DNA of 64,000 nucleotides from Alcanivorax sp. DP30 (GTDB taxonomy: Bacteria > Pseudomonadota > Gammaproteobacteria > Pseudomonadales > Alcanivoracaceae). Positions 52,410-61,180 of this stretch are shown one piece after another. The stretch's first letter is position 1; each line of letters opens with the position of its first letter. The notes under the pieces were generated by a model. It saw only the letters and a program-made list of their open reading frames with translations, was not told the DNA's origin and ran no database searches. Made by a program: the position numbers and the translations under genes. The stretch is taken from positions 374,927 to 438,926 of the forward strand of contig NZ_WTUY01000002.1 in the NCBI RefSeq assembly GCF_009882945.1, read 5' to 3'.

Positions 52410-52712
52410 TCAGTCTTTCTTGTCGTCTTCAAACTCGCTGCGGGCGGCGAGCAAGCCAGTTTTCAGGCCATCCCAGGCTAGCTCGACACCATCCTTGATA
52501 TCCTGCCAGGCATCTTCGGAGCGGCTTTCCAGCACCTCCAGCTTGCCTTCAAGTTCCTTGCGCTGCACCTTGAACTCCTCCAGGCGCTTTTCAGCATCGT
52601 CTTTCCACTCGTGGCTGAGATCATTGATGCGAGCAGCCAGACGATCACGCTGGTAGTCCCAATCTTCAAGCTTTTGGCGAACAGATTCGATAAAGTCCTT
52701 TTTCTCCGACAT
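52410..52712 (-). CDS. small coiled-coil protein, last gene of the hemN-fnr-usp unit
   Basis: A 100-residue, highly charged protein predicted to be a single coiled coil (residues 8-75, with KLEDWDYQRDRLAARI and heptad-like repeats EWKDDAEKRLEEFKVQRKEL) and a C-terminal amphipathic helix (ELAWDGLKTGLLAA). No signal peptide. Similar small coiled-coil proteins occur with stress proteins in other bacteria. It starts 14 bases after the universal stress protein stop. Its location suggests expression with FNR and Usp under low oxygen; function unknown. Confidence 0.7.
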   Translation of the reverse strand: MSEKKDFIESVRQKLEDWDYQRDRLAARINDLSHEWKDDAEKRLEEFKVQRKELEGKLEVLESRSEDAWQDIKDGVELAWDGLKTGLLAARSEFEDDKKD

Positions 52713-52726
52713 GGGATTCTCCGCTA

Positions 52727-53644
52727 TCAGGATTTCCAGGGCGTCTGGAAATCATCAGGTTTCACCACCAGCACATCACAGCTGGCACGGCTAATTACAG
52801 TCTCGGCAGTGGCTCCCAGCAATAACCTTTCAGGCAAATTGCGATGGACAGTGCCGACAATCAGTAAATCTACATCGTTGTCCTGACAGTAATGGGACAA
52901 GGCAGGCGCAACAGGACCTTCCAGCATGACGAGTTGCTCAGGGGGCAGCCCCTGGCCGCTGGCAAATTTCCGGAATGCCGACTTTTGTCCCTCCTTGATG
53001 TCTTCAAGGCTGCCGCTGAATTCCGACAGGGCTTCACCCATCAGCAATACCAGGCTGTCATCCACAGCATCGAGAACATGGCTGGCGTGCAAGGAACCTT
53101 GTAGTTGAGAAGAGAGGTTAACGGCTTGCCGGGTAACCTTGACTGACAACGCGTCGGCTCCGTCTTGCCCGAATTCCGGATCCACTGCGAGCAACACCCT
53201 GGGGGGTGTCGACCAGGATTGACTGTGAACACACATCACATTGCAAGGCGCCTTACGAATCAATTGCCAGTCGCGGGGAGTAAAGATGTGGCGGCGCAAA
53301 CCACTCTCAGCACTGGTGTGCACCACAACCATTTCAGGCTCTATGGCAAGAATCACCCTGCGTAGTGCATCGATTTCCTGTTTTTCCCACAGAACATAGG
53401 TGTTGCAGTCCAGCCCGCCACAAAGTGATTCAATGCGTTTTTCCCAGGCGTGATGAATTTGCCCGGAGGCAGCGGCAAAGCGTTCCTTGTCAAATCCTAC
53501 GGCTCGAGCCATGGCTGCGGAATACCCATTAACGACCACATCCAACGGCGCATCCAGCGCGTTCGCGAGGGCAAGTCCCTTGCTCAGAGCTGGCTGGTCT
53601 GCTTTCAGATCCGCATCAAGAACAACCATCACTGAGGCGGTCAC
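52727..53644 (-). CDS. tandem universal stress protein (two UspA domains)
   Basis: A 305-residue protein with two UspA domains (about 1-145 and 155-305). The second has the ATP-binding type motif in DLLIVGTVHRNLPERLLLGATAETVI; the first lacks a good glycine loop and is probably degenerate. Usp proteins of the UspE type help survival under oxygen limitation and are often encoded beside fnr or cco genes. The start is GTG 53644, with GGAGG seven bases upstream, overlapping the fnr stop (GTGA). Translation is therefore coupled to fnr. Confidence 0.86.
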   Translation of the reverse strand: MTASVMVVLDADLKADQPALSKGLALANALDAPLDVVVNGYSAAMARAVGFDKERFAAASGQIHHAWEKRIESLCGGLDCNTYVLWEKQEIDALRRVILAIEPEMVVVHTSAESGLRRHIFTPRDWQLIRKAPCNVMCVHSQSWSTPPRVLLAVDPEFGQDGADALSVKVTRQAVNLSSQLQGSLHASHVLDAVDDSLVLLMGEALSEFSGSLEDIKEGQKSAFRKFASGQGLPPEQLVMLEGPVAPALSHYCQDNDVDLLIVGTVHRNLPERLLLGATAETVISRASCDVLVVKPDDFQTPWKS

Positions 53645-54366
53645 AGGGAGTCCTCCATGGAGGCGTCCTGTCCGCAAAGTCTGCCGCGGTCAAGAATCTC
53701 GATCTCGCGACCTTCAGCACGAATCCAGCCGTTTTGCTGGAAGCGGGTAAAGATACGACTGACGGTTTCAACGGCCAGCCCCAGATAATTGGCAATGTCA
53801 TAACGGGACATGGGCAGGCGGAAGACGGTTTGGCTCAAGCCACGCCGCTGGTGGCGTGCAGACAGCGACAGCAGGAGTGATGCTACCCGATCTTCCGCAT
53901 TTTTCTTGCTCAACAGCATGTGCAGTTCACGGTCTGCCCGGATTTCGTTGCTCATCAGGCTGAAAAAATGGTGCTGCAGAGACGGGATTTTCTGTGAGAG
54001 ACCTTCCAGCTGCGAGAAGGGAATCTCGCAAACGGTGGCCGTCTCCAGCGCCTTGGCGTTGGAAATATGGTGCGCTGTGCTAATGCCATCCATGCCCAGC
54101 ACTTCGCCGGGCAGATAAAAACCGGTGACCTGTTCGTCGCCCTGATCGCTCAGTACATAGGTCTTAATGGCGCCGGAACGCACGGCGTACACCGCCTCGA
54201 AACCGTCGGAAGCCCGGAACAGGTGTTCTCCGCGTTTCAGGGGACGGCCACGGTGGATGATATTGTCCAGCTGGTCCAGTTGGGCGGGGGCCACAGCCAG
54301 AGGCAGACATACCGGGCTCAGGCTGCACTCGTTACAGGAAACATGCTGTGTCACGGGAAACTCCAT
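53641..54366 (-). CDS. fnr: FNR/ANR oxygen-sensing transcription regulator
   Basis: A 241-residue CRP/FNR-family regulator that binds DNA as a dimer when its oxygen-labile [4Fe-4S] cluster is intact. The N-terminal cysteines are in CNECSLSPVC, and a fourth is in ATVCEIP (about residue 115), so the four cluster ligands are present. The cyclic-nucleotide-type domain and the dimer helix (IPSLQHHFFSLMSNEI) follow. The helix-turn-helix has MSRYDIANYLGLAVETVSRIFTRF, with the Glu, Ser and Arg that read TTGAT half-sites. It is 51 bases downstream of hemN, without a clear promoter of its own. Confidence 0.96.
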   Translation of the reverse strand: MEFPVTQHVSCNECSLSPVCLPLAVAPAQLDQLDNIIHRGRPLKRGEHLFRASDGFEAVYAVRSGAIKTYVLSDQGDEQVTGFYLPGEVLGMDGISTAHHISNAKALETATVCEIPFSQLEGLSQKIPSLQHHFFSLMSNEIRADRELHMLLSKKNAEDRVASLLLSLSARHQRRGLSQTVFRLPMSRYDIANYLGLAVETVSRIFTRFQQNGWIRAEGREIEILDRGRLCGQDASMEDSL

Positions 54367-54417
54367 TATTTAACGCTGCGTATGTGCTCAGTGTAGAGCA
54401 ATTAAACCCACTGTGAG

Positions 54418-55791
54418 TCATAGAATCCGACTGTATTTTACCGCCGGTTGCTGTGCGATATAGCGGTCAAACGGTTGCACCAGGGCGCGGCTTACAAGGC
54501 GCCCCTGTTCGGTGATATTCAAATGGTCCGCAGTCAGCGTCACCAGGCCCTGATCCGCGAAAAAATGCCAACGCTGGAGGGCATCTGCAAAGGTCTGAGA
54601 GAAGTGAATGCCCCAGCGCTGCTCGAAGGCCTTGATGTCCAGATGGAGGTCGCACAGCAGTCGCATGATCAGATCACGACGTAGCTGATCATCTTTGCTC
54701 AACATATAGCCTTTCTCAATGGGGATCTCATCGTTTTCAATGCGTGCCTGCCATGCGCCTGTGTCTTTCTGATTCTGGACGTACAGATTCCCGATTTGGC
54801 TAATGGCGCTGACGCCCATGGCGATGAGGTCGGCATCGCCGTGCAGACTGTATCCCTGAAAATTACGGTGCAGCAGCCCATTCCTCTGGGCCACGGCCAT
54901 TTCATCCGTTTCCAGTGCGAAGTGATCCATGCCGATAAAACGGTAGCCCGCATCCTGGAGCATCTTGCCGGCACGGGCATACATTCGCACTTTCTCCTCC
55001 GAAGAGGGGAGATCGTCGCAGTTGATCTGGCGCTGTACTTTGAAACGTTCCGGCAGATGCGCGTAGTTATACAGTGAAATCCGCTCCGGCTTCAGCGGGA
55101 TGATCTTTTCCAGGGTCCGGGTCATGGACGCTTCGGACTGGCGGGGGAGTCCGCTGATGAGGTCCAGGTTGATGGAGCGGAACCCGAAATCACGGGCCCA
55201 GTGCATGGTGTCGCGAATCATTTCCCAGGGCTGAATACGATTGACCGCTTCCTGCACGTCATGATCCAGATCCTGCACTCCCAGGCTCACCCGGTTGAAG
55301 CCCAGCCCGCGCAGCAGGCCAAGCCGCGAACGGTCCACGGTGCGTGGGTCAATTTCGATGGCGTAATCCCCGCGGTCGTCCTCACGCAAATTGAAATGGC
55401 GAGCCATGTCATACACCAGTTCGGTCATCTGGGCATCACTGAGGTAAGTCGGGGTACCACCACCCCAGTGAATCTGGGTCACCTGACGGCGGTCATCAAT
55501 CATGGCCGCGCGCAGGCGGATTTCATGTTTCAGGTGTTTGAGGTATTCCCCGGCACGAGCCCGGTTGGCCGTGACAATGCGGTTGCACCCACAGTAATAA
55601 CAGACCGTGCTACAGAACGGGATGTGGAAATACAGAGACAGCGGCCGGCGAGCCGCATTGCCTTCGTCAACCGCGCTGGCGAGATCCGCCTGTGTGATAC
55701 CAGCATGGAAATTGGGGGCGGTCGGGTAGGACGTATAACGGGGGCCGGGGCCTCCGTATTGAGTAATTAGCGATTCATTCCATTCCACCAC
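54418..55791 (-). CDS. hemN: oxygen-independent coproporphyrinogen III oxidase HemN
   Basis: A 457-residue radical-SAM enzyme that converts coproporphyrinogen III to protoporphyrinogen IX without oxygen. The radical-SAM motif CSTVCYYCGC (Cys-x3-Cys-x2-Cys) is at about residues 61-70. RYTSYPTAPNF, the SAM region IHWGGGTPTYL and the tail DHLNITEQGRLVSRALVQPFD are typical of true HemN, not the HemW family. Length matches E. coli (457). A perfect FNR site lies about 61 bases upstream of the ATG. Under oxygen limitation it would supply haem to the cbb3 oxidase encoded upstream. Confidence 0.97.
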   Translation of the reverse strand: MVEWNESLITQYGGPGPRYTSYPTAPNFHAGITQADLASAVDEGNAARRPLSLYFHIPFCSTVCYYCGCNRIVTANRARAGEYLKHLKHEIRLRAAMIDDRRQVTQIHWGGGTPTYLSDAQMTELVYDMARHFNLREDDRGDYAIEIDPRTVDRSRLGLLRGLGFNRVSLGVQDLDHDVQEAVNRIQPWEMIRDTMHWARDFGFRSINLDLISGLPRQSEASMTRTLEKIIPLKPERISLYNYAHLPERFKVQRQINCDDLPSSEEKVRMYARAGKMLQDAGYRFIGMDHFALETDEMAVAQRNGLLHRNFQGYSLHGDADLIAMGVSAISQIGNLYVQNQKDTGAWQARIENDEIPIEKGYMLSKDDQLRRDLIMRLLCDLHLDIKAFEQRWGIHFSQTFADALQRWHFFADQGLVTLTADHLNITEQGRLVSRALVQPFDRYIAQQPAVKYSRIL

Positions 55792-55817
55792 AAGCAGTCC
55801 TCCCCAACAGAGGGGGC

Positions 55818-55823
55818 ATTATC
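55818..55823 (-). promoter_or_regulatory. predicted -10 element of the FNR-dependent hemN promoter
   Basis: GATAAT on the minus strand, with its centre about 32 bases from the centre of the FNR box. This predicts a start near 55811 and a class II FNR-activated promoter, with no need for a -35 box. Confidence 0.6.
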
Positions 55824-55845
55824 GCGCCGCTACTTGCTGCTTTTC

Positions 55846-55859
55846 TTGATATGGATCAA
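55846..55859 (-). promoter_or_regulatory. FNR/ANR box upstream of hemN
   Basis: A perfect TTGAT-CCAT-ATCAA on the minus strand (TTGATATGGATCAA read on plus). It is the only site of this quality noticed in the window, and it overlaps the last codons of the upstream TauE-like gene. The fnr gene itself is two genes on in the same direction. Confidence 0.88.
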
Positions 55860-56641
55860 TGGTGCTGATGATGGGGTTGGTTTTGAGGGTCGTGATACTC
55901 CATGGGGGCCTGTTGACTGCTCGCATGCTGGTGCATGTGGTGCCCGCCTCCCGATGCCATTTTCCACGCCATAAAAAGGAAAGAGCCAGCAAGTAGCGTA
56001 GTCAGGATCACTGCAAACTTGCGTGCTCCAGGGCTGCGGAATCCCTGCAAGCGGGAAGCGATGACACCGGTGGTGGCTACAGGGATCACCGTGATGGCGC
56101 CAAACACCGCCATGATGGCAGCGCCGGTCAGAGGTTGTCCGCTGGTGGCCGCCAGGGCAAGTGAGGTATATACCAGCCCGCAGGGCAGGAAGCCCCAAAG
56201 CATGCCCAGAAGATAAGCCTTGACAGGGTGATCCAGCGGTAGCAGTTTTCGAGTCAGCGGCTGCAGTTTGCGCCACACTCCCTGCCCGAATCGCTCCAGC
56301 TGGGCGAGCAGGCCGCCCTTACCCGCCAGATGCAGTGCCAGGAGTAGCATGAGAATGCCCGAAAGCCCCAAACCAACGGCCATGGCCGGGCCGGGTAGCA
56401 GATCCAGCAACTGGCTGCCCAGCACCCCGGCTAGGGCTCCAAACACGGTATAAGTAGTCATCCGGCCCAGCCCGAGAATACCCTGCCAGAGCCACAAGGT
56501 GGTGCCGTGCCGCCGGGATTCGGGAATGGCAAAGGTGAGGGCACTGCTGATGCCCCCGCACATACCAACACAGTGAATGCTGCCAGTGGCAGCGATCAAG
56601 GCGCCGCTGGCCAGCAGTGCCAGAACTGACTCAGGATTCAT
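55856..56641 (-). CDS. TauE/SafE (UreH-like) membrane protein with His-rich tail
   Basis: A 261-residue inner-membrane protein with about six helices. The opening ALIAATGSIHCVGMCGG, with a His and two Cys, is the pattern of the family often encoded beside ccoS and called sulfite exporter or UreH-like. The last 30 residues form a His-rich tail (GGGHHMHQH and HHQHH), which suggests binding of copper or nickel. It overlaps ccoS by 11 bases, so it belongs to the ccoGHIS assembly set. A role in metal supply to cbb3 oxidase is inference. Its end overlaps the FNR site of hemN. Confidence 0.8.
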   Translation of the reverse strand: MNPESVLALLASGALIAATGSIHCVGMCGGISSALTFAIPESRRHGTTLWLWQGILGLGRMTTYTVFGALAGVLGSQLLDLLPGPAMAVGLGLSGILMLLLALHLAGKGGLLAQLERFGQGVWRKLQPLTRKLLPLDHPVKAYLLGMLWGFLPCGLVYTSLALAATSGQPLTGAAIMAVFGAITVIPVATTGVIASRLQGFRSPGARKFAVILTTLLAGSFLFMAWKMASGGGHHMHQHASSQQAPMEYHDPQNQPHHQHH

Positions 56642-56831
56642 CGTTGTCACTCTCGGAACGGTTGCGGCTGGCATCCTTGTCACGGCGCTGCTCGCGATCG
56701 TCGAATACGACCCGCCAGGAAGCATTATCCAGATCCTCAAACTGGTCCTTGCGCAGGGCCCAGAACAGGAATGCGATGGCGCCGCCCAGAAAAATCAGGG
56801 CCAGCGGAATCAGGAGGATGACAATTTCCAT
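56631..56831 (-). CDS. ccoS: cbb3 oxidase assembly protein CcoS
   Basis: A 66-residue protein with one N-terminal membrane helix (VILLIPLALIFLGGAIAFLFWAL) followed by DQFEDLDNASWRVVFDD, the family's conserved region, and a charged tail. CcoS is needed for putting haem and copper into the cbb3 oxidase. It overlaps the end of ccoI by 22 bases. The size and motif are typical. Confidence 0.95.
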   Translation of the reverse strand: MEIVILLIPLALIFLGGAIAFLFWALRKDQFEDLDNASWRVVFDDREQRRDKDASRNRSESDNDES

Positions 56832-59185
56832 CGGCTTATCCGTGATGCGTTGAAGGTGACCAGCAAGGAACTGGCAGACATACCGATCGCAGCCGCCCAG
56901 GGCGGGATCAACCCGGCAACCGCAAAGGGCACCGCTAACACATTGTAGAGCAGCGCCCAGGTCAGATTTTGTCGAATCAGACGCTGGCAGAACCGTGCCA
57001 GGTCGGGCAGGGCAGGGGTGGCATCCAGCTTGTCCTGGAGCAGATAAAGACCGGCTGCCCGCTGCGTGAGACTGGTGGCATTGGCCGTTGCCACGGAGAC
57101 CGAAGCGCTCAGCATGGCATTGGCATCATTGATGCCGTCACCCACAATCATCTGCGGCGCATCGGCCTCCAATTCTTCCACCCATTGTTGCTTGGCTTGC
57201 GGGGTCATACCGGCGCGCCATTCACGGATGCCAGTAGCCCCAGCCACCTTGCCAGCTGACTCGGCGTTGTCGCCAGTGGCCATGCGGCTGGTTATGCCTT
57301 TATCAGCGAGCCGGCTCACCACCGTCGCAGATTCGTCCCGGAGGGCATCTTCCAGCCACAATTGCAGCATAAGCTGTTCGTCACAGAACAGGGCCAGACT
57401 GGTCATGCCGTCTCGCGCACTGCCCGGGTCACCGGTGATGCGCCACAGACAGCCATCACGCTGTCCCTGAACACCGTTTCCTGAGGTGCGAATTTGGTTA
57501 ACGCCCGGATCCCGGGGGATACTCTGGAAAGGTCGCGCCAGAGGATGCGGGTTTTGCCACTCCAGAGCTGCAGCAATAGCCAGTAGCACATCCTTGTCCG
57601 GGTTGTCCCCAGAGCCACCGGCCAGGCGGCTCTCCACTATGCGAAATTGACCGGTGGTGAGAGTGCCCGTCTTGTCAAAAATGGCCCCCCGCACGGCAGG
57701 CAGCTTCAGCAATTGGCGCGGAGACGCCACAAGCACGCCATTCTTCAGGGCGGAACCCAGTGTTGCCGAGAGGGTTAACGGTACCGCCAGCGCCAGGGCA
57801 CAGGGGCAGGTTACCACCAGTACAGCAAGGGTATGCTCAAAGGCGACGGCAGGGCCGGAGGACCAGTGCCAGGCCATTGTGAAAGCAGCAAGCAGCAGTA
57901 CCGCAGTGGTAAACAGCGGTGCCACCTGCTGCCAGTCCCGCACCACCTCAACCCGCTCCTGCTGGGCTCGATCAACCTGCTCACCAATCTGCGCCATCAG
58001 GCTGTTGGCCGCGGTGCCGGCGGCCTCCACCACCAGACCACCTTCCACCACCCGCGTTCCGGCATGAACGCTATCGCCACGTTGTCGCTGTACAGGCAGG
58101 GATTCGCCGGTGAAGGCGGACTCATCCAGAGCCGCCTCACCATCCAGGATACTGCCATCCACCGGGACGGTGTCGCCCTGAATCAACTGCAGCCGGTCCC
58201 CGGACGCAACCTGACGCACACTGATCCACACTGGCTGGTCATGATCATCGAGCCGGCGCACGGCCTGGGGCAGGGTTGCGCCCAGGTGCTGATAGCTTTC
58301 ATGGATAGCCCGACGCTGGCGTTGTTCCAGCCAACGGCTGGTAAGCAGAAAGAACACGAACATGGCAGCAGAATCGAAATAGACATGACGGCCACCATTG
58401 GCCATCACCGCGATACTGCCGCCCCAGGCCAACAGCAGGGCAAGGGCAATGGGCACATCCATGGTCAGGCGAGCCTTTTTCAGACCCAGCCAGGCCCCCT
58501 GGAAAAAGGGCCATCCGGAGTAGAACACCACCGGAGTGGCCACCAGCAGACTGGCGATGCGGAACACCCACTCGTACACCGCGTCCCGTCCTTCAAAGGC
58601 GCCAATATACAGAGCGGTGGCGTACATCATTGCCTGCATGGCCCCAAGGCCTGCCAACGCAAGGCGTCCCACCAGACGACGCTGTTCGCGTTTTTGTTGC
58701 TGACTCTGGGCCGGATCACCGGGCAGGGTAACGCTGTAGCCCAGACGAAGCACCCTGTCGGCGGTGGCTTCCGCATCAGCCACGCCCTGATAATCGACCA
58801 GTAAGGTCATTCCCGCCAGATTGACGGTGGCCGCCTTTACACCCGGCTGCTCGCGCACAGCCTTTTCGATTAACCAGCTGCACGCCGCACAGGTCAGGCC
58901 GCCAAGCTGTAACCTCAGCCGCTGACCATCAGGCAGATCCGTGAGATGAGGGGCCACCAGCTCCGGTACACGGAACAGGGCGCGATTAAGTGCCGTGCGG
59001 GTCTCGTCCGGCACCGGCGCCTGACTTTCTCGGACGGTGTAATAGTCGTCCAGCCCCAGGCCATAAATGGTTTCAATGGCAGCGGCGCAGCCGGGACAAC
59101 AGGCGTCACGGGAGCCTTCCGGCGTGCGTGCCTGGAACGCCCCGGCCGGGGCCGGATTTCCACAGTGCCAACAGGAATCGGTCAT
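56810..59185 (-). CDS. ccoI: copper-translocating P-type ATPase CcoI
   Basis: A 791-residue P1B-type ATPase that exports copper for assembly of the cbb3 oxidase. The N-terminus has a cysteine-rich zinc-finger-like segment (CWHCGNP, CCPGC) and a metal-binding domain with LTCAACSWLIEKAV. The membrane CPC motif is VTCPCALAL, the phosphorylation site DKTGTLTTG, and the hinge GDGINDANAML. All catalytic residues are visible. Its start overlaps the ccoH stop by 4 bases (ATGA). It is of the FixI/CcoI type, with low-rate export into the periplasm expected rather than copper resistance. Confidence 0.95.
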   Translation of the reverse strand: MTDSCWHCGNPAPAGAFQARTPEGSRDACCPGCAAAIETIYGLGLDDYYTVRESQAPVPDETRTALNRALFRVPELVAPHLTDLPDGQRLRLQLGGLTCAACSWLIEKAVREQPGVKAATVNLAGMTLLVDYQGVADAEATADRVLRLGYSVTLPGDPAQSQQQKREQRRLVGRLALAGLGAMQAMMYATALYIGAFEGRDAVYEWVFRIASLLVATPVVFYSGWPFFQGAWLGLKKARLTMDVPIALALLLAWGGSIAVMANGGRHVYFDSAAMFVFFLLTSRWLEQRQRRAIHESYQHLGATLPQAVRRLDDHDQPVWISVRQVASGDRLQLIQGDTVPVDGSILDGEAALDESAFTGESLPVQRQRGDSVHAGTRVVEGGLVVEAAGTAANSLMAQIGEQVDRAQQERVEVVRDWQQVAPLFTTAVLLLAAFTMAWHWSSGPAVAFEHTLAVLVVTCPCALALAVPLTLSATLGSALKNGVLVASPRQLLKLPAVRGAIFDKTGTLTTGQFRIVESRLAGGSGDNPDKDVLLAIAAALEWQNPHPLARPFQSIPRDPGVNQIRTSGNGVQGQRDGCLWRITGDPGSARDGMTSLALFCDEQLMLQLWLEDALRDESATVVSRLADKGITSRMATGDNAESAGKVAGATGIREWRAGMTPQAKQQWVEELEADAPQMIVGDGINDANAMLSASVSVATANATSLTQRAAGLYLLQDKLDATPALPDLARFCQRLIRQNLTWALLYNVLAVPFAVAGLIPPWAAAIGMSASSLLVTFNASRISRWKLSSS

Positions 59186-59700
59186 GAAGCCGGAATGGCC
59201 CCCAGTCGCAGCATGCCGCTGTCAGTGAAAACCGTTTGGTATAGCCGCCAATGGTCTCCTTCCGCGGTGACCGTCACATTGCGGCGACCATCATCGGGCA
59301 GGATGCCGTCGCCACGGTAGTGGCTACCGTCCTGGTTGACCAGTTCAATGATCACATCCCTGTCAGCAATAGTGGGGTGACGCAAGGCCACCCTGATGGA
59401 GGGGGGCATGGGAATCGCCGTGGCAGCCAGCAAACGGGCCTGGACTCCGGCACCCACCTGGGACAATTCCAGCCCAATGCCCAGCCTGGTTGCCAGCTGC
59501 TCCTGTTCAGCCGAGCGGTTGATGGCCTTGCCTTCCTTGTACCACTCATCCACCACCGGATCGTCGGCGTTAACGATGGCGATGTAGAGGGTAATCAGCC
59601 CCGCGACCACGGCGGTAGCGGGCAGCAGTATCGCCAGCCACAGAAAAGGGTGTCGGTACCAGGCCTTGTCAGCGTCCGGGTGCAATGAATCGTGACTCAT
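59182..59700 (-). CDS. ccoH: cbb3 oxidase assembly protein CcoH (FixH)
   Basis: A 172-residue protein with one membrane helix (WLAILLPATAVVAGLITLYIAI, about residues 19-40) and a periplasmic domain with DPVVDEWYKEGKAIN, typical of FixH/CcoH. It stabilises the new cbb3 complex. The start at 59700 is chosen from the family's short N-terminus; it overlaps the ccoG end by 32 bases. The C-terminal half is divergent, as is normal for this family. Confidence 0.92.
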   Translation of the reverse strand: MSHDSLHPDADKAWYRHPFLWLAILLPATAVVAGLITLYIAIVNADDPVVDEWYKEGKAINRSAEQEQLATRLGIGLELSQVGAGVQARLLAATAIPMPPSIRVALRHPTIADRDVIIELVNQDGSHYRGDGILPDDGRRNVTVTAEGDHWRLYQTVFTDSGMLRLGAIPAS

Positions 59701-61078
59701 GACGCTTCTCCAGGTTGGGGTCATCCAGGGATCTGACCGTGAACCAGATTGTGGATGATGGCACTTCGACTTCGTAGGGGTCATAGCTTACCGTCACCGG
59801 CAGGTTCAGGGTCTGACCGCCCTGCAGGGTAAACTGTTCGCGGGTTTCCATGGAAAGCCCGTCCGGGCCTTCCAGGGACAGTTCATAGCGTTCCGCATCC
59901 TGACTCTTGTTGAGAATCACCAGCCGATAAATATTTTCAATCTCACCGGTACTGGTGGTGCGGAATAACTGGTTTCGATCGCGAATTACATCCACCTGTA
60001 ATGGTACACGGCCATACAGACTCCCCATGAACAGAGAGCCCATCAGCAGCAAGGCGATACCGTAACCGATCAGGCGTGGCCGGATCACCTTGGAAGGCTT
60101 GTGCTGCAGGGCGTTTTCCGTGGTGTAGCGAATCAGCCCACGGGGCTTGTGAATATGATCCATCACATCGTCACAGGCGTCGATACAGGCCGCACAGGTA
60201 ATACACTCGTACTGGAGCCCCTCGCGGATATCAATACCGGTGGGACACACTTGCACGCACATCCCGCAATCGATGCAATCCCCGAGCGAGTTTTCTGCAT
60301 CTGCCTGTTTCTTCTTGGCCCCTTTGCCACGGGGTTCACCGCGTTCTTCGTCATAGGAAACGATGAGGGTATTGTGATCGAACATGACACTCTGGAAGCG
60401 AGCATAGGGGCACATGTACAGGCACACCTGCTCACGCATAAAACCCGCATTGCCATAGGTGGCAACCGTAAAAAAGCCCACCCAGAACAACTCCCAGCCA
60501 CCCCATCCGAGACTGAAGATGCGGGCGGTGAGATCGGTAATCGGTGAGAAATAACCGACAAACGTCAGCCCGGTGAGAAACGCCAGCAGCAACCATAGAA
60601 CATGCTTGCTGCCACGGCGCATGATCTTGCTGGCTGACCAGGGGGCATCGTCCATTTTCAAGCGGCTGTGGCGATCACCTTCCAGCCACTCCTCAATCCA
60701 CTGAAAAAAGCGCGTCCAGGTGGTTTGCGGGCACACGTACCCGCAGTACACCCGCCCTGCCAGTACGGTAAAGAAGAACAGGGCAAACGCCGCGATAATC
60801 AGGGACCAGGACAGGAACAGGAAATCCTGCGGCCAGAACGTCATTCCGAAGATGCGAAATTGCCGGGCCGGCAGATCAAACAGCACCGCCTGCTCACCGT
60901 CCCAGCGCAACCAGGGCAACAACAGATAAAGCCCCATGGTGCTCAGGATGGAGATATTGCGAATCGTCTGGAAACGCCCCGTTATAGACTTGACCTGAAT
61001 TCGCTTGCGCTTGCTGTAGAGACTGACGGCACCGTCAGGGCTGGCGTCTTTGACCTCGATGCGACGAGGATCTGACAT
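59669..61078 (-). CDS. ccoG: cbb3 oxidase accessory iron-sulfur protein CcoG
   Basis: A 469-residue membrane protein of the FixG/RdxA family, a cupric reductase for cbb3 assembly. Membrane helices occur around residues 45-65, 85-110, 160-185 and others. Two [4Fe-4S] motifs are seen: CIDCGMCVQVCPTGID and CITCAACIDACD. The first helix-loop segment has GRVYCGYVCPQTTWTRFF, with the CGxxCP motif, and the C-terminus is an Ig-like periplasmic domain (LNKSQDAERYELSLEGPDGL). The start at 61078 begins the second cluster of cco genes, 102 bases after ccoP. Confidence 0.96.
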   Translation of the reverse strand: MSDPRRIEVKDASPDGAVSLYSKRKRIQVKSITGRFQTIRNISILSTMGLYLLLPWLRWDGEQAVLFDLPARQFRIFGMTFWPQDFLFLSWSLIIAAFALFFFTVLAGRVYCGYVCPQTTWTRFFQWIEEWLEGDRHSRLKMDDAPWSASKIMRRGSKHVLWLLLAFLTGLTFVGYFSPITDLTARIFSLGWGGWELFWVGFFTVATYGNAGFMREQVCLYMCPYARFQSVMFDHNTLIVSYDEERGEPRGKGAKKKQADAENSLGDCIDCGMCVQVCPTGIDIREGLQYECITCAACIDACDDVMDHIHKPRGLIRYTTENALQHKPSKVIRPRLIGYGIALLLMGSLFMGSLYGRVPLQVDVIRDRNQLFRTTSTGEIENIYRLVILNKSQDAERYELSLEGPDGLSMETREQFTLQGGQTLNLPVTVSYDPYEVEVPSSTIWFTVRSLDDPNLEKRHESRFIAPGR

Positions 61079-61180
61079 GGCTGACCTCCAAGGACTCCGG
61101 AACCCGAAAGGGCCCTCCTGATCTACCCAGTCTGCCGCAGACCAGCACCGCTGGCACTGCGACAGATTGTCCCACCTGAA

